NCBI GenBank assembly: GCA_028820655.1
Contig: JAPPIK010000013.1
Location: 1-62,492 of the forward strand
Direction of reading: 5' to 3'
Origin: Candidatus Poribacteria bacterium
GTDB taxonomy: Bacteria; Poribacteria; WGA-4E; JAJDTR01
DNA length: 62,492 nt
The translations under genes and the position numbers were made by a program. A model generated the notes under the pieces. It saw only the letters and a program-made list of their open reading frames with translations. It was not told where the DNA came from and made no database searches. Numbering within the stretch: the first letter of the stretch is position 1; each line of letters starts with the position of its first letter. Shown piece after piece: positions 46,163 through 55,703 of the stretch.

Positions 46163-47188
46163 ATGTCTGACGGATTGTCTGCGCCGAGGTATCGAATCGG
46201 CATCGTGGGAACAGGCGGAATCGCAAAGGCGCACGGCAGGGCGTGTAAGGAACTTGAATGCGCCGAACTCTACGCCATTTGTGATATTTCCGAAGAAGCT
46301 CTGCATCGCTACGCCGAAGCGTTTGGCGTGAAACGTCTTTACCGCGACCTCGATCAGATGTTGGCTAGCGAAGAACTCGATATTGCCATTGTCGCCAACT
46401 GGGGTGCGTTTCATGCAGAAACAGGCATCCAAATTGCCAAGTCTCGCCGAGTTAAAGCCATTATATGTGAAAAGCCGTTTACATCGAATGCGGCGGAGGC
46501 GGAACAGCTCGTATTCGCCGCGGATGCAAACGGTATTCTTGTTACGGAAGCCTTCAAGTTCCGACATCATCCGATGCATTTAAGGGCGAAAGAACTGATT
46601 GAGGCAGGACATATTGGAGAGGTAAAAACAGTGCGCAGCACGTTCTGCACCGGGGGCAAGGGCGGAGGTCCTGAATCTCGCCCACCGGAAAGGAATTGGC
46701 GCTTCAACAAGGCGAAGGGCGGCGGAAGCATTTATGACCTAGGGTGCTACTGCATTCATCATGCGCGGTTTGTTTTTGATGCAGAACCGGTGACGGTATT
46801 CGCGACCCAGCAGTGGGGAATAGAGGTAGATGACGCGATGTATATGCTTCTCACCTTTCCGGGCGCGCGAACCGCACAGATTTCCGTCGGCTTCAATTCG
46901 GCAAACGCACAATACGCCGAAATCTGCGGCACTGAGGGGATGTTGCGCTTGGACAGAATCTGGAACAATGAAGATCGCGCCGTGTCAATCGAAAAGCACA
47001 CGGTTGATGGATTGGAATCCATCGAATTTGAGCCGGTGTTTCAGTTCACGAACCAGCTTCGGCATCTCTGCGATTGTTTGACAACGGGACGGCCGCACCG
47101 CATTTCACCCGAGAACTGCGTCCGCCAAATGAAAGTGATAGATGCCATTCGCGAATCAGTGGAGACCGGGAACGCCGTGGCGATTTAA
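46163..47188 (+). CDS. Gfo/Idh/MocA-family oxidoreductase
   Basis: 341 aa from the ATG at 46163, which has GAGAGG just upstream; an in-frame ATG two codons earlier is possible. The N-terminal Rossmann fold has YRIGIVGTGGIAKAHGRACK, and AIICEKPFTSNAAEA carries the conserved E-K-P Lys. The C-terminal alpha/beta domain has the GGGSIYDLGCYCIHH motif. Family members oxidise sugars or sugar derivatives with NAD(P). The substrate is unknown. Confidence 0.9.
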   Translation: MSDGLSAPRYRIGIVGTGGIAKAHGRACKELECAELYAICDISEEALHRYAEAFGVKRLYRDLDQMLASEELDIAIVANWGAFHAETGIQIAKSRRVKAIICEKPFTSNAAEAEQLVFAADANGILVTEAFKFRHHPMHLRAKELIEAGHIGEVKTVRSTFCTGGKGGGPESRPPERNWRFNKAKGGGSIYDLGCYCIHHARFVFDAEPVTVFATQQWGIEVDDAMYMLLTFPGARTAQISVGFNSANAQYAEICGTEGMLRLDRIWNNEDRAVSIEKHTVDGLESIEFEPVFQFTNQLRHLCDCLTTGRPHRISPENCVRQMKVIDAIRESVETGNAVAI

Positions 47189-47249
47189 AGAATAAAACGA
47201 ACCTTGGAAGTTAACACCATCGCCGACAGTTACATCGACGTGATTGGTC

Positions 47250-49112
47250 CTATCTGGTCGCATGTTCCATAATCTCGGTCATGCGCGCGACAAACTCGGT
47301 CGGAGAATCCACATTACCGTCAATCAGAAGCGCCCCTTCAAATACCTGCAACACACAACTCTTGAGAAGCGATTCATCACCGTTCTTCTCGTGAATCTGA
47401 GCAAGGTTCTTTATTAACGGGTGAGAAGGATTAATCTCAAGAATCTTTTTCGAACCGGGAATTTCTTGGTTCATCATCTTCATCATCCGTTCCATCTGCC
47501 TATCCATTCCGCTAGCGCCGACGACTAGAGTTGCCGCGGAATCGACAAGCCTCTTGGATTCGACCACGTCCTCCACTTTGTCCCCGAGTGTATCTTTGAA
47601 AAGCGATATTAGCGACTTGGACTCATCCTCGGTTAAGCTATCAGCCTCGCTCTCTTTATCCGACTTAAGGTCTAGGTCTGCGGCTTCAATTCCTTTTATC
47701 GGTTTTTCGTCATATTCATGCAACTGCGGAATATTGAAGATATCCGCCGGATCAATGAAAAACAGAACTTCGATTCCCCTTTTCCTGAAATACTCCAGAT
47801 TTGGATTCAGTTCCACCGCTTCCCTGTTCTCCCCGGTCAAGTAGTAAATCTCCTTTTGATCCTCCTGCATACCAGCCGCATAATCCTTTAGCGAAGTGAA
47901 CTTCCCTTTTTCGGTCTTCGTGGATTCAAACCGCAAGAGATCAATCAACCGGTCTCGGTTTCCAAAGTCTGTGCTTAGCCCGGTCTTGAACAACAACCCA
48001 AAGTTCGCGAAAAATTTGTCGTACTTTTCTTGGTCGTTCTTCGCCCAATCCTCCAGAAGCGACAAAATTCTTCCGGTGAGCACGTTTTTGATTTTTCCCA
48101 TTACCGGGCTTGACTGTGTTACTTCACGAGAGACGTTTAACGGCAAATCTTCCGTGTCCACAACCCCCGCGACGAAACGCAGATACTCGGGCAGCAATTC
48201 CTTGCAATCCTCTTGGATAAAGATTCTGTTCGCGTAGAGTTGCAACGACTTCAAGTCATCTCCCCTCAGAAAATTGAACGGAGCCGACTCGGGCACAAAG
48301 ACCATCGCCTTGAAGTTTACCTGCCCCTCTATAGCCAAATGCATATGACCGAGTATCGAGCCGAAGTCATTGGAAATGAACTTATAAAACTCCTCCAACT
48401 CTTCATCGGTCACTTCGTTTTTGCTTTTCTGCCATAGCGCGCTTATGGTGTTGACCTGCTCGCCATTGACATGAATGGGGAAATCAGCGAAGTTGGAGTA
48501 TTTTTTGATGGTCTCGTTTACCTGGTGTTCCTCACCAAACTCCTTTGCATCGTCCTTGAGTTTGAACGAGATTTTCGTCCCCCGCTCCTCACGCGGGAAT
48601 TCTTCAACAGTGAATTTGCTCTCCCCCGTTGATTCCCACCGGTACCCCTTTGACCCCTGATCTGCATGACGCGTTTCGATGACCACCTGATCTGTCACCA
48701 TGAAGACTGAATAAAAGCCGATGCCGAACTGACCGATCATATTCGCGTCGAAGGGTTTTCCCTCCTCTTTCAGTCTCTCCAAGAATGCCACGGTGCCCGA
48801 ACTTGCAATGGTGCCGACTCTATCCACGAGATCTTCTTTCGTCATGCCGATGCCGGTGTCGGCAATCGAGAAGGTTTGGGCTTCCGAGTCAACACTGATG
48901 TTGATTCGCAAAGGCGCATCGGGACTTACAATATCCTTATCAGTCAACTGTCTGAAACGCACCTGATTTAGGGCATCTGAAGCGTTGGAAATCACTTCGC
49001 GGAGAAAGACTTCGCGATGGCTGTAGAGCGAATGAACGATAAGATGAAGAAGCTGCTTCATCTCCGCTTGGTATTCAAATTCCTCCAAGGCTTGAGGCTT
49101 GTCACTGGACAT
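47250..49112 (-). CDS. htpG: molecular chaperone HtpG (Hsp90)
   Basis: A 620-aa Hsp90. The N-terminal ATPase domain has LREVISNASDAL, FSIADTGIGMTKEDL and IGQFGIGFYSVFMVTD. The middle domain has LPLNVSREVTQ and the C-terminal dimerisation domain ends the protein. The length is typical of bacterial HtpG. No CIRCE or other heat-shock operator was recognised in the short upstream region. Confidence 0.95.
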   Translation of the reverse strand: MSSDKPQALEEFEYQAEMKQLLHLIVHSLYSHREVFLREVISNASDALNQVRFRQLTDKDIVSPDAPLRINISVDSEAQTFSIADTGIGMTKEDLVDRVGTIASSGTVAFLERLKEEGKPFDANMIGQFGIGFYSVFMVTDQVVIETRHADQGSKGYRWESTGESKFTVEEFPREERGTKISFKLKDDAKEFGEEHQVNETIKKYSNFADFPIHVNGEQVNTISALWQKSKNEVTDEELEEFYKFISNDFGSILGHMHLAIEGQVNFKAMVFVPESAPFNFLRGDDLKSLQLYANRIFIQEDCKELLPEYLRFVAGVVDTEDLPLNVSREVTQSSPVMGKIKNVLTGRILSLLEDWAKNDQEKYDKFFANFGLLFKTGLSTDFGNRDRLIDLLRFESTKTEKGKFTSLKDYAAGMQEDQKEIYYLTGENREAVELNPNLEYFRKRGIEVLFFIDPADIFNIPQLHEYDEKPIKGIEAADLDLKSDKESEADSLTEDESKSLISLFKDTLGDKVEDVVESKRLVDSAATLVVGASGMDRQMERMMKMMNQEIPGSKKILEINPSHPLIKNLAQIHEKNGDESLLKSCVLQVFEGALLIDGNVDSPTEFVARMTEIMEHATR

Positions 49113-49226
49113 AGTCGAAAAATCCTCCTAATGATGATGAAGGTAGGTATTATGCATGGTTGACGGTTCTGAATGCATACAGTATTTTACTGTAACAGAA
49201 TGTGAATCCCCATGCAAGGCTTGTCA

Positions 49227-49529
49227 TTACTCGACACTCACGGTCAACGCTGAAAATCGTATGGTGAGCGACCGTTCGCCTTCCGGTGCTTCAATTCGAA
49301 TAGGGCTTCCGTAGGGTACACCGTCGGATCCTTCGCGTCCCGCCCGCGAAGACAAAACATCCGCGCCAGGTCGATCCCCTCCTATCGCATCGGCCAGGAA
49401 TGGCGCACCGGGCGTCGCCAACTCGATTTCAGACAGCTCGGACATATTATCCCAGTCACAGTCCAAGCAGAATAGCTTGTCCTCGTCTATAGTTTTGATC
49501 GAATCATGTTTACAATTCGGACATAGCAT
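49227..49529 (-). CDS. small zinc-ribbon protein
   Basis: A 100-aa protein with an N-terminal zinc ribbon (CPNCKHDS..., then CLDCDWDN) and a low-complexity central part followed by a short beta-like tail SLTIRFSALTVSVE. The function is unknown. It lies 114 bp upstream of htpG on the same strand. Confidence 0.6.
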   Translation of the reverse strand: MLCPNCKHDSIKTIDEDKLFCLDCDWDNMSELSEIELATPGAPFLADAIGGDRPGADVLSSRAGREGSDGVPYGSPIRIEAPEGERSLTIRFSALTVSVE

Positions 49530-49660
49530 TTATTGTCTCCCGCCCAAGAAACGATGTGAATCTTGTTGGGGTTGCAAGAGTTAATTTTGTACCGTTAGCG
49601 GGCAATTGAATCCGCACCGGCACAAATCAGAAATCATTCGTAATGGATAGCCTAGATGAT

Positions 49661-51181
49661 TCATAGCCCATCGAGTTCTTTAACGGCTTGGATGCCGCTA
49701 TCCAACGCTTCAAATAGAAGCGGCAACCGGCTATTGTCTACTCCGGCATAGACAAGATTGGGTTCGGACCGATGCGGGTTCTTGTCACTGAACAGGTAAT
49801 GAGGTTTCGGAACCGGCATCGCATGCCCCAGCACCTTAAAAAAAACCTTCTCCACGAGATGCACGACATCTTTATCGAAGAACTGGTTGATCGTCCCTAC
49901 CGTCTTTCGGGCAATCTCTTGGGCGTTGCGCCGAATATTGGCGAGATACGGTCTCTGGTCGGGCGAGAAGCAGTAGTATGCCGTAAACACCCGAGCGTCG
50001 GTCGCGCGAAATTGAGAGGCGCTATCCACGAATCCCATGTAGGTCGAATCCTGTCCCAAGAGTTCGTTTTGCCAAAACGCGTCCGATTGAAGATCGTCTT
50101 TAAGGACGATGTTTAGCACCAGCCATGGTGCATATATGTTATCTTGAAAAAGATGGGCGTCGGATGGATACACGTATTTCAGCGCGTGTTTACCGCCTGC
50201 ATAGATGATATTCTTTGCAAGGTAGCGGTCAATCCGAGAGTTCTCAATATTTACTACCAGCACCTCAAAACCGCTCTCGCTCTTCTGTACACTTTTCACC
50301 AAGTGGCTTGTCTTGATCCTGCCGCCGGGGAGGGTCGCCTCCATTCTGTTCACAAAATATGCGTTTCCTTCCGGCGGCGAAAACAGTTCCACGGATTGGG
50401 TGTAGTACGGTCTACAGGTGTAGTAGTGGATGCCGGCGAGCGCGGAGACCGTTGCCGCGTCGGCGCCGTAGTCATCCCTCATCTGGTAATCCACCCCCTG
50501 CTTAAAGGACGAGTTTAATCTCAAAGCACGCTCAAGAAAGTCAAGAAAACTTATCTCGTCAAGCGTCCAAAACTCCTCCTTAATAATCCGCGACGGCTGC
50601 CTCATTTCCCCCAAATAGGGAAGTAAAAGTTCCAAGAATTCGGTTCTGAGTTGGCTCGGTTCAAGAATGTCCTCTCGCATTCCTTCCGAGGTGAGGGTTT
50701 GACCTTCCCGCCGAACATCAATCAGATACCGACGGTCGACAAAATTCCATGAATCAACCAGATTATCGTAACGAATTATCCCCAGTTCTTCAAGGAAGTC
50801 TAAGGTCTCGTCCCCATAATAGTTTGGGTAAGCCAAATCGTAATGTGCGCCTTGAGAAAAGACTTCACCGGCGTAAGATTCGCTCGATGACGTGCCGCCG
50901 AGTTGCGCCGACAGTTCGCACAAGACGAAGTCCCTGTCCCGCAGTTGGCATGCCGCCGATAGCCCGGAGATGCCGCCGCCCACGACAAGATATTCGGTAG
51001 AGAACGTGTTCCCTGCCGGCATAGCGGTACTATTCAAAAGCAGATGTCCCGCCCTCATGTCAGAGTTGATCGATATGTCATATAACTGCGAGTTGGGCTT
51101 CTCGGAATTTGAATCGCATGATTGAGTGAGGATTCCTGCGAGGGCGAGCGAGGAAAGTTTAATGAAGGTTCGGCGGTTCAT
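49661..51181 (-). CDS. Tat-exported FAD-dependent oxidoreductase
   Basis: 506 aa from the ATG at 51181; a longer frame begins at 51277 inside an unlikely extension. MNRRTFIKLSSLALAGILTQ is a twin-arginine signal and the Cys at 22 may be lipidated. The Rossmann motif YLVVGGGISGLSAACQL near 49-65 binds FAD. The later ARVFTAYYC and NLVYAGVDNSRLPLLFEALD belong to the amine-oxidase/phytoene-desaturase type. It acts in the periplasm or at its membrane face. The substrate is not known. Confidence 0.8.
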   Translation of the reverse strand: MNRRTFIKLSSLALAGILTQSCDSNSEKPNSQLYDISINSDMRAGHLLLNSTAMPAGNTFSTEYLVVGGGISGLSAACQLRDRDFVLCELSAQLGGTSSSESYAGEVFSQGAHYDLAYPNYYGDETLDFLEELGIIRYDNLVDSWNFVDRRYLIDVRREGQTLTSEGMREDILEPSQLRTEFLELLLPYLGEMRQPSRIIKEEFWTLDEISFLDFLERALRLNSSFKQGVDYQMRDDYGADAATVSALAGIHYYTCRPYYTQSVELFSPPEGNAYFVNRMEATLPGGRIKTSHLVKSVQKSESGFEVLVVNIENSRIDRYLAKNIIYAGGKHALKYVYPSDAHLFQDNIYAPWLVLNIVLKDDLQSDAFWQNELLGQDSTYMGFVDSASQFRATDARVFTAYYCFSPDQRPYLANIRRNAQEIARKTVGTINQFFDKDVVHLVEKVFFKVLGHAMPVPKPHYLFSDKNPHRSEPNLVYAGVDNSRLPLLFEALDSGIQAVKELDGL

Positions 51182-51409
51182 GGTAGGAGCGATAGGACTG
51201 TAGGGATCAGTGCTGTCAGGAAAGAATGAGTACTCCACAACACTTAACAAAATAACCAAGAAATGATATAATACCACACACGCTTGAAAATATACATCGG
51301 AGGAGACGGCAAGTCAACGATATTTGGCGTCGGATAGTTTGTCTCTTTCTCCGAGAACAGCGCAACCACCTTCAGAAGACCGCGAAATTCAACTAGGGAG
51401 AAAACCGAT

Positions 51410-52219
51410 ATGAGACAAAATCGAGTGAGGGAAATTTTTAATTCGGACGAACTTCTGCTTGACACCCGCATGCACAGCCCATGGGGCAACGAGATTGATA
51501 TGATCGGCTGTACCGCCCTGAACACGGTGCAGGTCGTCGCGGAATACGGAGCACTCGAAACTTTGGATTTTGAGAACCTGTGCCGCGCCGCGGAAGCAAA
51601 CAACCTCGGTAAAATCATCAAGATTGATAGCGCCGGGCAGGAACTCCGCGTACAGAGGGCGATCGGTGCCGGCTTTGAAGCCGTGGTCTTCGTGGATGTG
51701 CATGATCGCGCCGAGGCGGAGGAATGCGTCCGTATTATCCGCGCTTCGACGCCGGGGGATGACGGATTGAATCCGGTGCGGCTCGTTCGGGCGTTCTATC
51801 CCGGGTACGGCGGGACGCAAGCCTATATTGAACAGTTGAGAGAGATCGTGGTTATCCTCATGATCGAGAAAGCCGAAGCCGTCGAAAACCTGAACTCGAT
51901 CCTTGACGTCGAAGGCATCGATGGAATCATCTGGGGACCCGGCGATTATTGGCAGAGCATGGGACAACCGGAAAAGAGGGGTACGGACGAGGACCGCGCG
52001 ATACAGACGCATGTGCACCGCGCCGCTTTGGATCGGGGCGTCGAGCCGATTGTAGAAATCAACTCGTTTGAGGAAGCGGCGCCGTGGCTCGATATGGGCA
52101 TCCGTATGTTCTCATTGGGAACCACCGTCAGCATTCTTCACAGGTATTGGCGCCAACACGGCGACGGTGTCCGAGAACTGCACGCGCAACGCAAACAAAC
52201 CGCCGCTGCAGCCGATTGA
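51410..52219 (+). CDS. HpcH/HpaI aldolase family protein
   Basis: A 269-aa TIM-barrel protein of the HpcH/HpaI class II aldolase family. AGGGAGA lies upstream of the ATG. The signature residues are in VVILMIEKAEAVENLNSIL (Glu metal ligand) and GIIWGPGDYWQSMG (the GPxDxxxSMG block with the Asp ligand). Such enzymes retro-aldol cleave 2-keto-3-deoxy or 4-hydroxy-2-oxo acids. The gene is transcribed towards the PhyH gene at 52249 and ends 29 bp before its stop codon. Confidence 0.85.
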   Translation: MRQNRVREIFNSDELLLDTRMHSPWGNEIDMIGCTALNTVQVVAEYGALETLDFENLCRAAEANNLGKIIKIDSAGQELRVQRAIGAGFEAVVFVDVHDRAEAEECVRIIRASTPGDDGLNPVRLVRAFYPGYGGTQAYIEQLREIVVILMIEKAEAVENLNSILDVEGIDGIIWGPGDYWQSMGQPEKRGTDEDRAIQTHVHRAALDRGVEPIVEINSFEEAAPWLDMGIRMFSLGTTVSILHRYWRQHGDGVRELHAQRKQTAAAAD

Positions 52220-52248
52220 CGCTAAGACGATTTTCCTCAACGGAATCG

Positions 52249-53106
52249 TCAGACATGCACCGGTTCGTCCGTCACGTTCCTGCCGCTTTGACGATACTCC
52301 CGCCACATCTCCCACGACTCGACCGAGTCAGGGTTCTTCCTGCTTCTGGCGACGAAACCGGGGTATCGTTCAAACAGCCACTCCATGTCGTATCCGGTCG
52401 GACTGTAGCGGAGATCGATACTCCAGCGCACCTCTTCGCTTGAATTTTCCCCGGAGGCGTGAAACGTGTACTGCCCAAATGCCAGTATGTCGCCAGCTCG
52501 CATCGGCAGCGTCCGAGGTTTGCCTCGCGCTTCTACGTCTTCGGTCGGCTCAAGGTGGGTTCCGTTGGATTGACTCTGAAGCAATCCCCATTTATTGCTC
52601 CCCGGAATGACCTTGAGACAGCCGTTTCTCTCATTAACGTCAACCAGAGGAATCCAGAGACTGAGTATGGGGACGGCAAGCGATGCGGGCCCATAGTACC
52701 CGCTATCTTGGTGCCACGGGAGGGTAGTGAGTCGTGCGCCGGGCAACTTTGGACGAACCCAGTAGTCTCCGTTGACCGTCAATTCGGGACCGAGCAGTGA
52801 TTCCGCCACGTCGAGCACCGCGGGCGTCATCAATAGGTCGTATATTGCACGGCTGAAAACTTGGTTATTCCACGAGAAATCCTCGGTCCCGGTATCTTCG
52901 TAGATATTCACCAAGCGGCGAGTGAACGACGCGTCCTTATACAGGTCAACAATTCCTTTTTCGGTATAGAGTTCGTGCGCCTTAATATCTACGGCTGCGG
53001 CACATGCGCCGCGAACGGGATCCAGTTCAGCATCGCCCAAAACGTCCCGTGCCACGACATAGCCCCAATCTTCATAGTGGCGAATCTGCTCTTCGTTCAG
53101 CAACAT
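52249..53106 (-). CDS. phytanoyl-CoA dioxygenase family protein, canonical H-x-D
   Basis: A 285-aa Fe(II)/2-oxoglutarate oxygenase. The iron motif PWHQDSGYYG gives H132 and D134; the distal His is 216 (YTFHASGEN) and the candidate Arg is 227. Segments PVILSLWIPLVDVNERNGCL-type strands (here PILSLWIPLVDVNERNGCL) and KVIPGSNKWG are typical of the family. It is a full-length member with all residues needed for activity. The substrate is unknown. Confidence 0.85.
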   Translation of the reverse strand: MLLNEEQIRHYEDWGYVVARDVLGDAELDPVRGACAAAVDIKAHELYTEKGIVDLYKDASFTRRLVNIYEDTGTEDFSWNNQVFSRAIYDLLMTPAVLDVAESLLGPELTVNGDYWVRPKLPGARLTTLPWHQDSGYYGPASLAVPILSLWIPLVDVNERNGCLKVIPGSNKWGLLQSQSNGTHLEPTEDVEARGKPRTLPMRAGDILAFGQYTFHASGENSSEEVRWSIDLRYSPTGYDMEWLFERYPGFVARSRKNPDSVESWEMWREYRQSGRNVTDEPVHV

Positions 53107-53456
53107 TGAATCTCGTCTCCACTGTTCCGTAGGTCAAGCTCTTTACGCAGCGTCTGGTACGCTTCTTCAGGGAGCGCACCCGCTAGTCGAATTGATTCAT
53201 CAGCATGTCTCTCCGCATCACCGGCAATTGGAAAGCAAATAAACCGAATAGAAATCCGGGTCGGATGCTAGGTGCTGTTGACATTTGAAAATTGAGCCAA
53301 TATTGATTCACTTGACCCAATGTCGGATCGATTCCCGTAGGGGTTGGGTTTCCCAACCCGTTGGGCGAGGAAACCTCGGCCCTACGATAGGGGCTTATCG
53401 ACGAATTGTGGACACGCCTTACATAAATGTCAACATGCCCCAGGAGCTACCATCGC
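53107..53456. other. 350-bp spacer with a composite hairpin element
   Basis: It holds the compound palindrome at 53336-53386. No gene is supported. Confidence 0.6.
53336..53386. repeat. branched GTAGGG-type palindrome
   Basis: The outer arms CGTAGGG and CCCTACG enclose two hairpins, GGGTTGGG / TTT / CCCAACCC (53341-53359) and CGAGG / AAA / CCTCG (53366-53378). It resembles the elements near 21719-21905 and 22102-22122. As RNA or single-stranded DNA it would fold as a three-way structure. Confidence 0.75.
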
Positions 53457-54221
53457 TTAAATCGTCCAATATTTCCAGAGATCTTCAGGTATTTCGAATC
53501 GCATCCTCTCCTTCTCACGGTAAGACCAACGCGAAAAAACTCCGAATCGCGGCACATCTTGGATGTTTGGGGATCCGGTATGGCAGAGGAAGCAGTGCCA
53601 AAACATGACATCGCCCGCACGTGCAATAAATTCGCGGGGAGGTTCGGGCGACCGGTCGGAGAAGATTTCCCAGCCCCAACCTTCATCCTCTTTGAAGCTG
53701 CCGTCGATGTGGCTTGGTTGTTCCAAGAAATAGGTGTGTGTCGTCATATGGCTTTTGGGCCAATAAATGAACGCCCCACCGCTCGGTTGAACGTCATACA
53801 TGTAGGTGGTCGCACCAAGCATAAAACCTCCGCTCCACCCGTTCGGCCCGTATCCGTCAATATGGCCGTCGGTCGGTATGCTCCACGTTTCTTTTTCCTT
53901 TTCGGGCCACTTGATAAGCAACTGTCCACCGCCGCCGTCGAACATGCCGCCGCCAAGCTGATTTACGACTGCGCGGACTCGCGGAAGTTGTCCGAAAATC
54001 TGTGACTCGGGCTCAATCTTCAATCCGTCGGCAACATACTGATCCGGCCAGCCGCTTGGATCGGATGGGTCCGCATCAAGGTGATTCCAAGTCTGTTTTC
54101 GCCAACTTTGGACAACATCATTTCCGACGAAATCTTCCAGAATCAGATAGCCGTTGGTTTTAAAGTATTCAATTTGCTCGCGCGTCAGAACTCCGTTATC
54201 AATCGCTGTTCCAGCAACCAT
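53457..54221 (-). CDS. phytanoyl-CoA dioxygenase family protein
   Basis: A 254-aa PhyH-type oxygenase. The triad is H120 and D122 (DGHIDGYG), with the distal His 214 (FLCHTGSPN) and Arg 225. The spacing fits the family. It lies about 30 bp upstream of the RhaM-like gene's stop side, on the same strand, and may belong to the same transcript. Confidence 0.8.
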   Translation of the reverse strand: MVAGTAIDNGVLTREQIEYFKTNGYLILEDFVGNDVVQSWRKQTWNHLDADPSDPSGWPDQYVADGLKIEPESQIFGQLPRVRAVVNQLGGGMFDGGGGQLLIKWPEKEKETWSIPTDGHIDGYGPNGWSGGFMLGATTYMYDVQPSGGAFIYWPKSHMTTHTYFLEQPSHIDGSFKEDEGWGWEIFSDRSPEPPREFIARAGDVMFWHCFLCHTGSPNIQDVPRFGVFSRWSYREKERMRFEIPEDLWKYWTI

Positions 54222-54248
54222 CCGAATTCAACTCAACCTCCTTCTCTG

Positions 54249-54581
54249 TCAGAGTTCAAAAACCTGTTCCATAGTTGCCCACCACTCACCCGGTTCGGCT
54301 TCCGGCACCCGTTCTTGAAAGTTTCGCATGAGCACATCCCACTCGCGGCAGCGTGGATGCATCTCCAAGTGACGCGGGAAGTCGTGGACGGGGTCGAAAT
54401 CATCGACGGTGTCTATCGCCATGAACAGGCGGTTCCCGAGAAGGTAAATATCCATCTGCGTGATGCCAACCTCCCGCAGACTATCTAGCACTTCGGGCCA
54501 AACATTGCGATGGTACGTTTTGTACTGTTCAATGACGTCCGGGTCGTCTTTCAGATTCAAGGTTAGTCCAAATCGCGGCAT
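54249..54581 (-). CDS. L-rhamnose mutarotase-like protein
   Basis: 110 aa from the ATG at 54581, where AAGGAGAGGG gives a good ribosome-binding site; a longer frame starts at 54635. The sequence MPRFGLTLNLKDDPDVIEQ, then YHRNVWPEVLDSLREVGITQ, with the catalytic-type His 24 region and MHPRCREWDVLM, matches the RhaM family, which interconverts anomers of L-rhamnose. It supports a deoxy-sugar role for this locus. Confidence 0.8.
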   Translation of the reverse strand: MPRFGLTLNLKDDPDVIEQYKTYHRNVWPEVLDSLREVGITQMDIYLLGNRLFMAIDTVDDFDPVHDFPRHLEMHPRCREWDVLMRNFQERVPEAEPGEWWATMEQVFEL

Positions 54582-54732
54582 GGGTATTCCCTCTCCTTTG
54601 CGCGACTTCATGTGTTTGTAGGGTACAGTCGGCAACTAAACGATCGCATTTAATGCATGGATTGCGATTGCACTTACTGTCCAGCCGGTTGATCGACAGA
54701 CAACCTTCTGTGGTGCAGAGAAGCAACTTGCT

Positions 54733-55464
54733 TTAGTTAGGACCGTCCAGCATTGCGCGCAAAAGAGGCAAATTGGCTCTGTGCTCGTTGACAGTCGGGT
54801 TGTCGGCGGTGTTGTCCTCGGGGTGCGGTGTCGGATTGCTCCATCCCTGATAGTGTCCGCCCCAGATGTGACGCGGTCCACGGCTTGTGCCTCGCCGAGA
54901 ACAGTGCCACAAAGCGGTGTCAAAGATAACCGAGTCTCCGGGCGACATCATCACTTCCTCCTCGCCTTCCCACGCTGCGTCCCCATCACCTTTTGCGTCA
55001 GTTGGGTCGTTCAACTGCCGCGGAAGCACAATGAGGGGGCCAATGCCGCGATCAGAGCCGTCAATATAGATGCCGCAAAGAATCCGCTCGGGATTTTCGC
55101 GCTGCAAACCACCCGACGGAATCTCCCAAGCGTAGTGGTCATGCCATGTAGTTAGGATGGGTTGAGTAGGGGCGTTGCTGAAAACTGCCGCGCCTGTGTG
55201 TGCTAGTCGTACATCGTCTTGAAGCACTTCCTCCATCGCATCGATCAGAATGGATTTCACGAAGAACGGCGCCATTTCCGGCCCTAACTCCAACAACGGG
55301 TGAAATCCCATGCTGGCTTGTTCCTCTGAGAGCCCTCCCCTGTCGTCGCACAGCCCTTTGAAAATTGTGCGAATCTGGTCGCACTCCTTTTCGTCGTAAA
55401 CCGACTCGATTAAACAATACCCGCGCTCTTTCACCTCGCGCGCCTTCGACTTTAGGTCAATCAT
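54733..55464 (-). CDS. PhyH-family protein with H-x-H in place of H-x-D (copy 1)
   Basis: 243 aa from the ATG at 55464 (MIDLKSKAREVKERGYC), which has AAGGTGA upstream. The iron motif reads TWHDHYAW: H108, D109, H110. The position normally held by Asp (two after the first His) is His. The distal His is 187 (LWHCSRRG) and Arg 198 follows. The flanking segments CGIYIDGSDRGIGPLIVLPR and SPGDSVIFDTALWHCS are normal for the family. The tandem copy at 55704 shares the H-x-H with about 66% identity over its length and no gaps. A three-His iron site or loss of activity are alternatives. Confidence 0.8.
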   Translation of the reverse strand: MIDLKSKAREVKERGYCLIESVYDEKECDQIRTIFKGLCDDRGGLSEEQASMGFHPLLELGPEMAPFFVKSILIDAMEEVLQDDVRLAHTGAAVFSNAPTQPILTTWHDHYAWEIPSGGLQRENPERILCGIYIDGSDRGIGPLIVLPRQLNDPTDAKGDGDAAWEGEEEVMMSPGDSVIFDTALWHCSRRGTSRGPRHIWGGHYQGWSNPTPHPEDNTADNPTVNEHRANLPLLRAMLDGPN

Positions 55465-55703
55465 CCGTATCACCTTTCTTCGGTCAGTTCTATTCGTATT
55501 TTCACGCATTTCGTTCGGTGCGATCTCCAACCGGACCTACGAGAACGAACAAACGCCGGTTCAGTTGGGAAACCGAACTTGCGGCAGTGAATGAATGAAC
55601 ATTGGTTTTATTAAAACGAGATATGTAGCTGCAGATGGGTGCGATTCAGCCCAATTTGCGCCCGAAATCAATCCCAGGTCTAGAAACCATGATTCGGGGA
55701 GGA

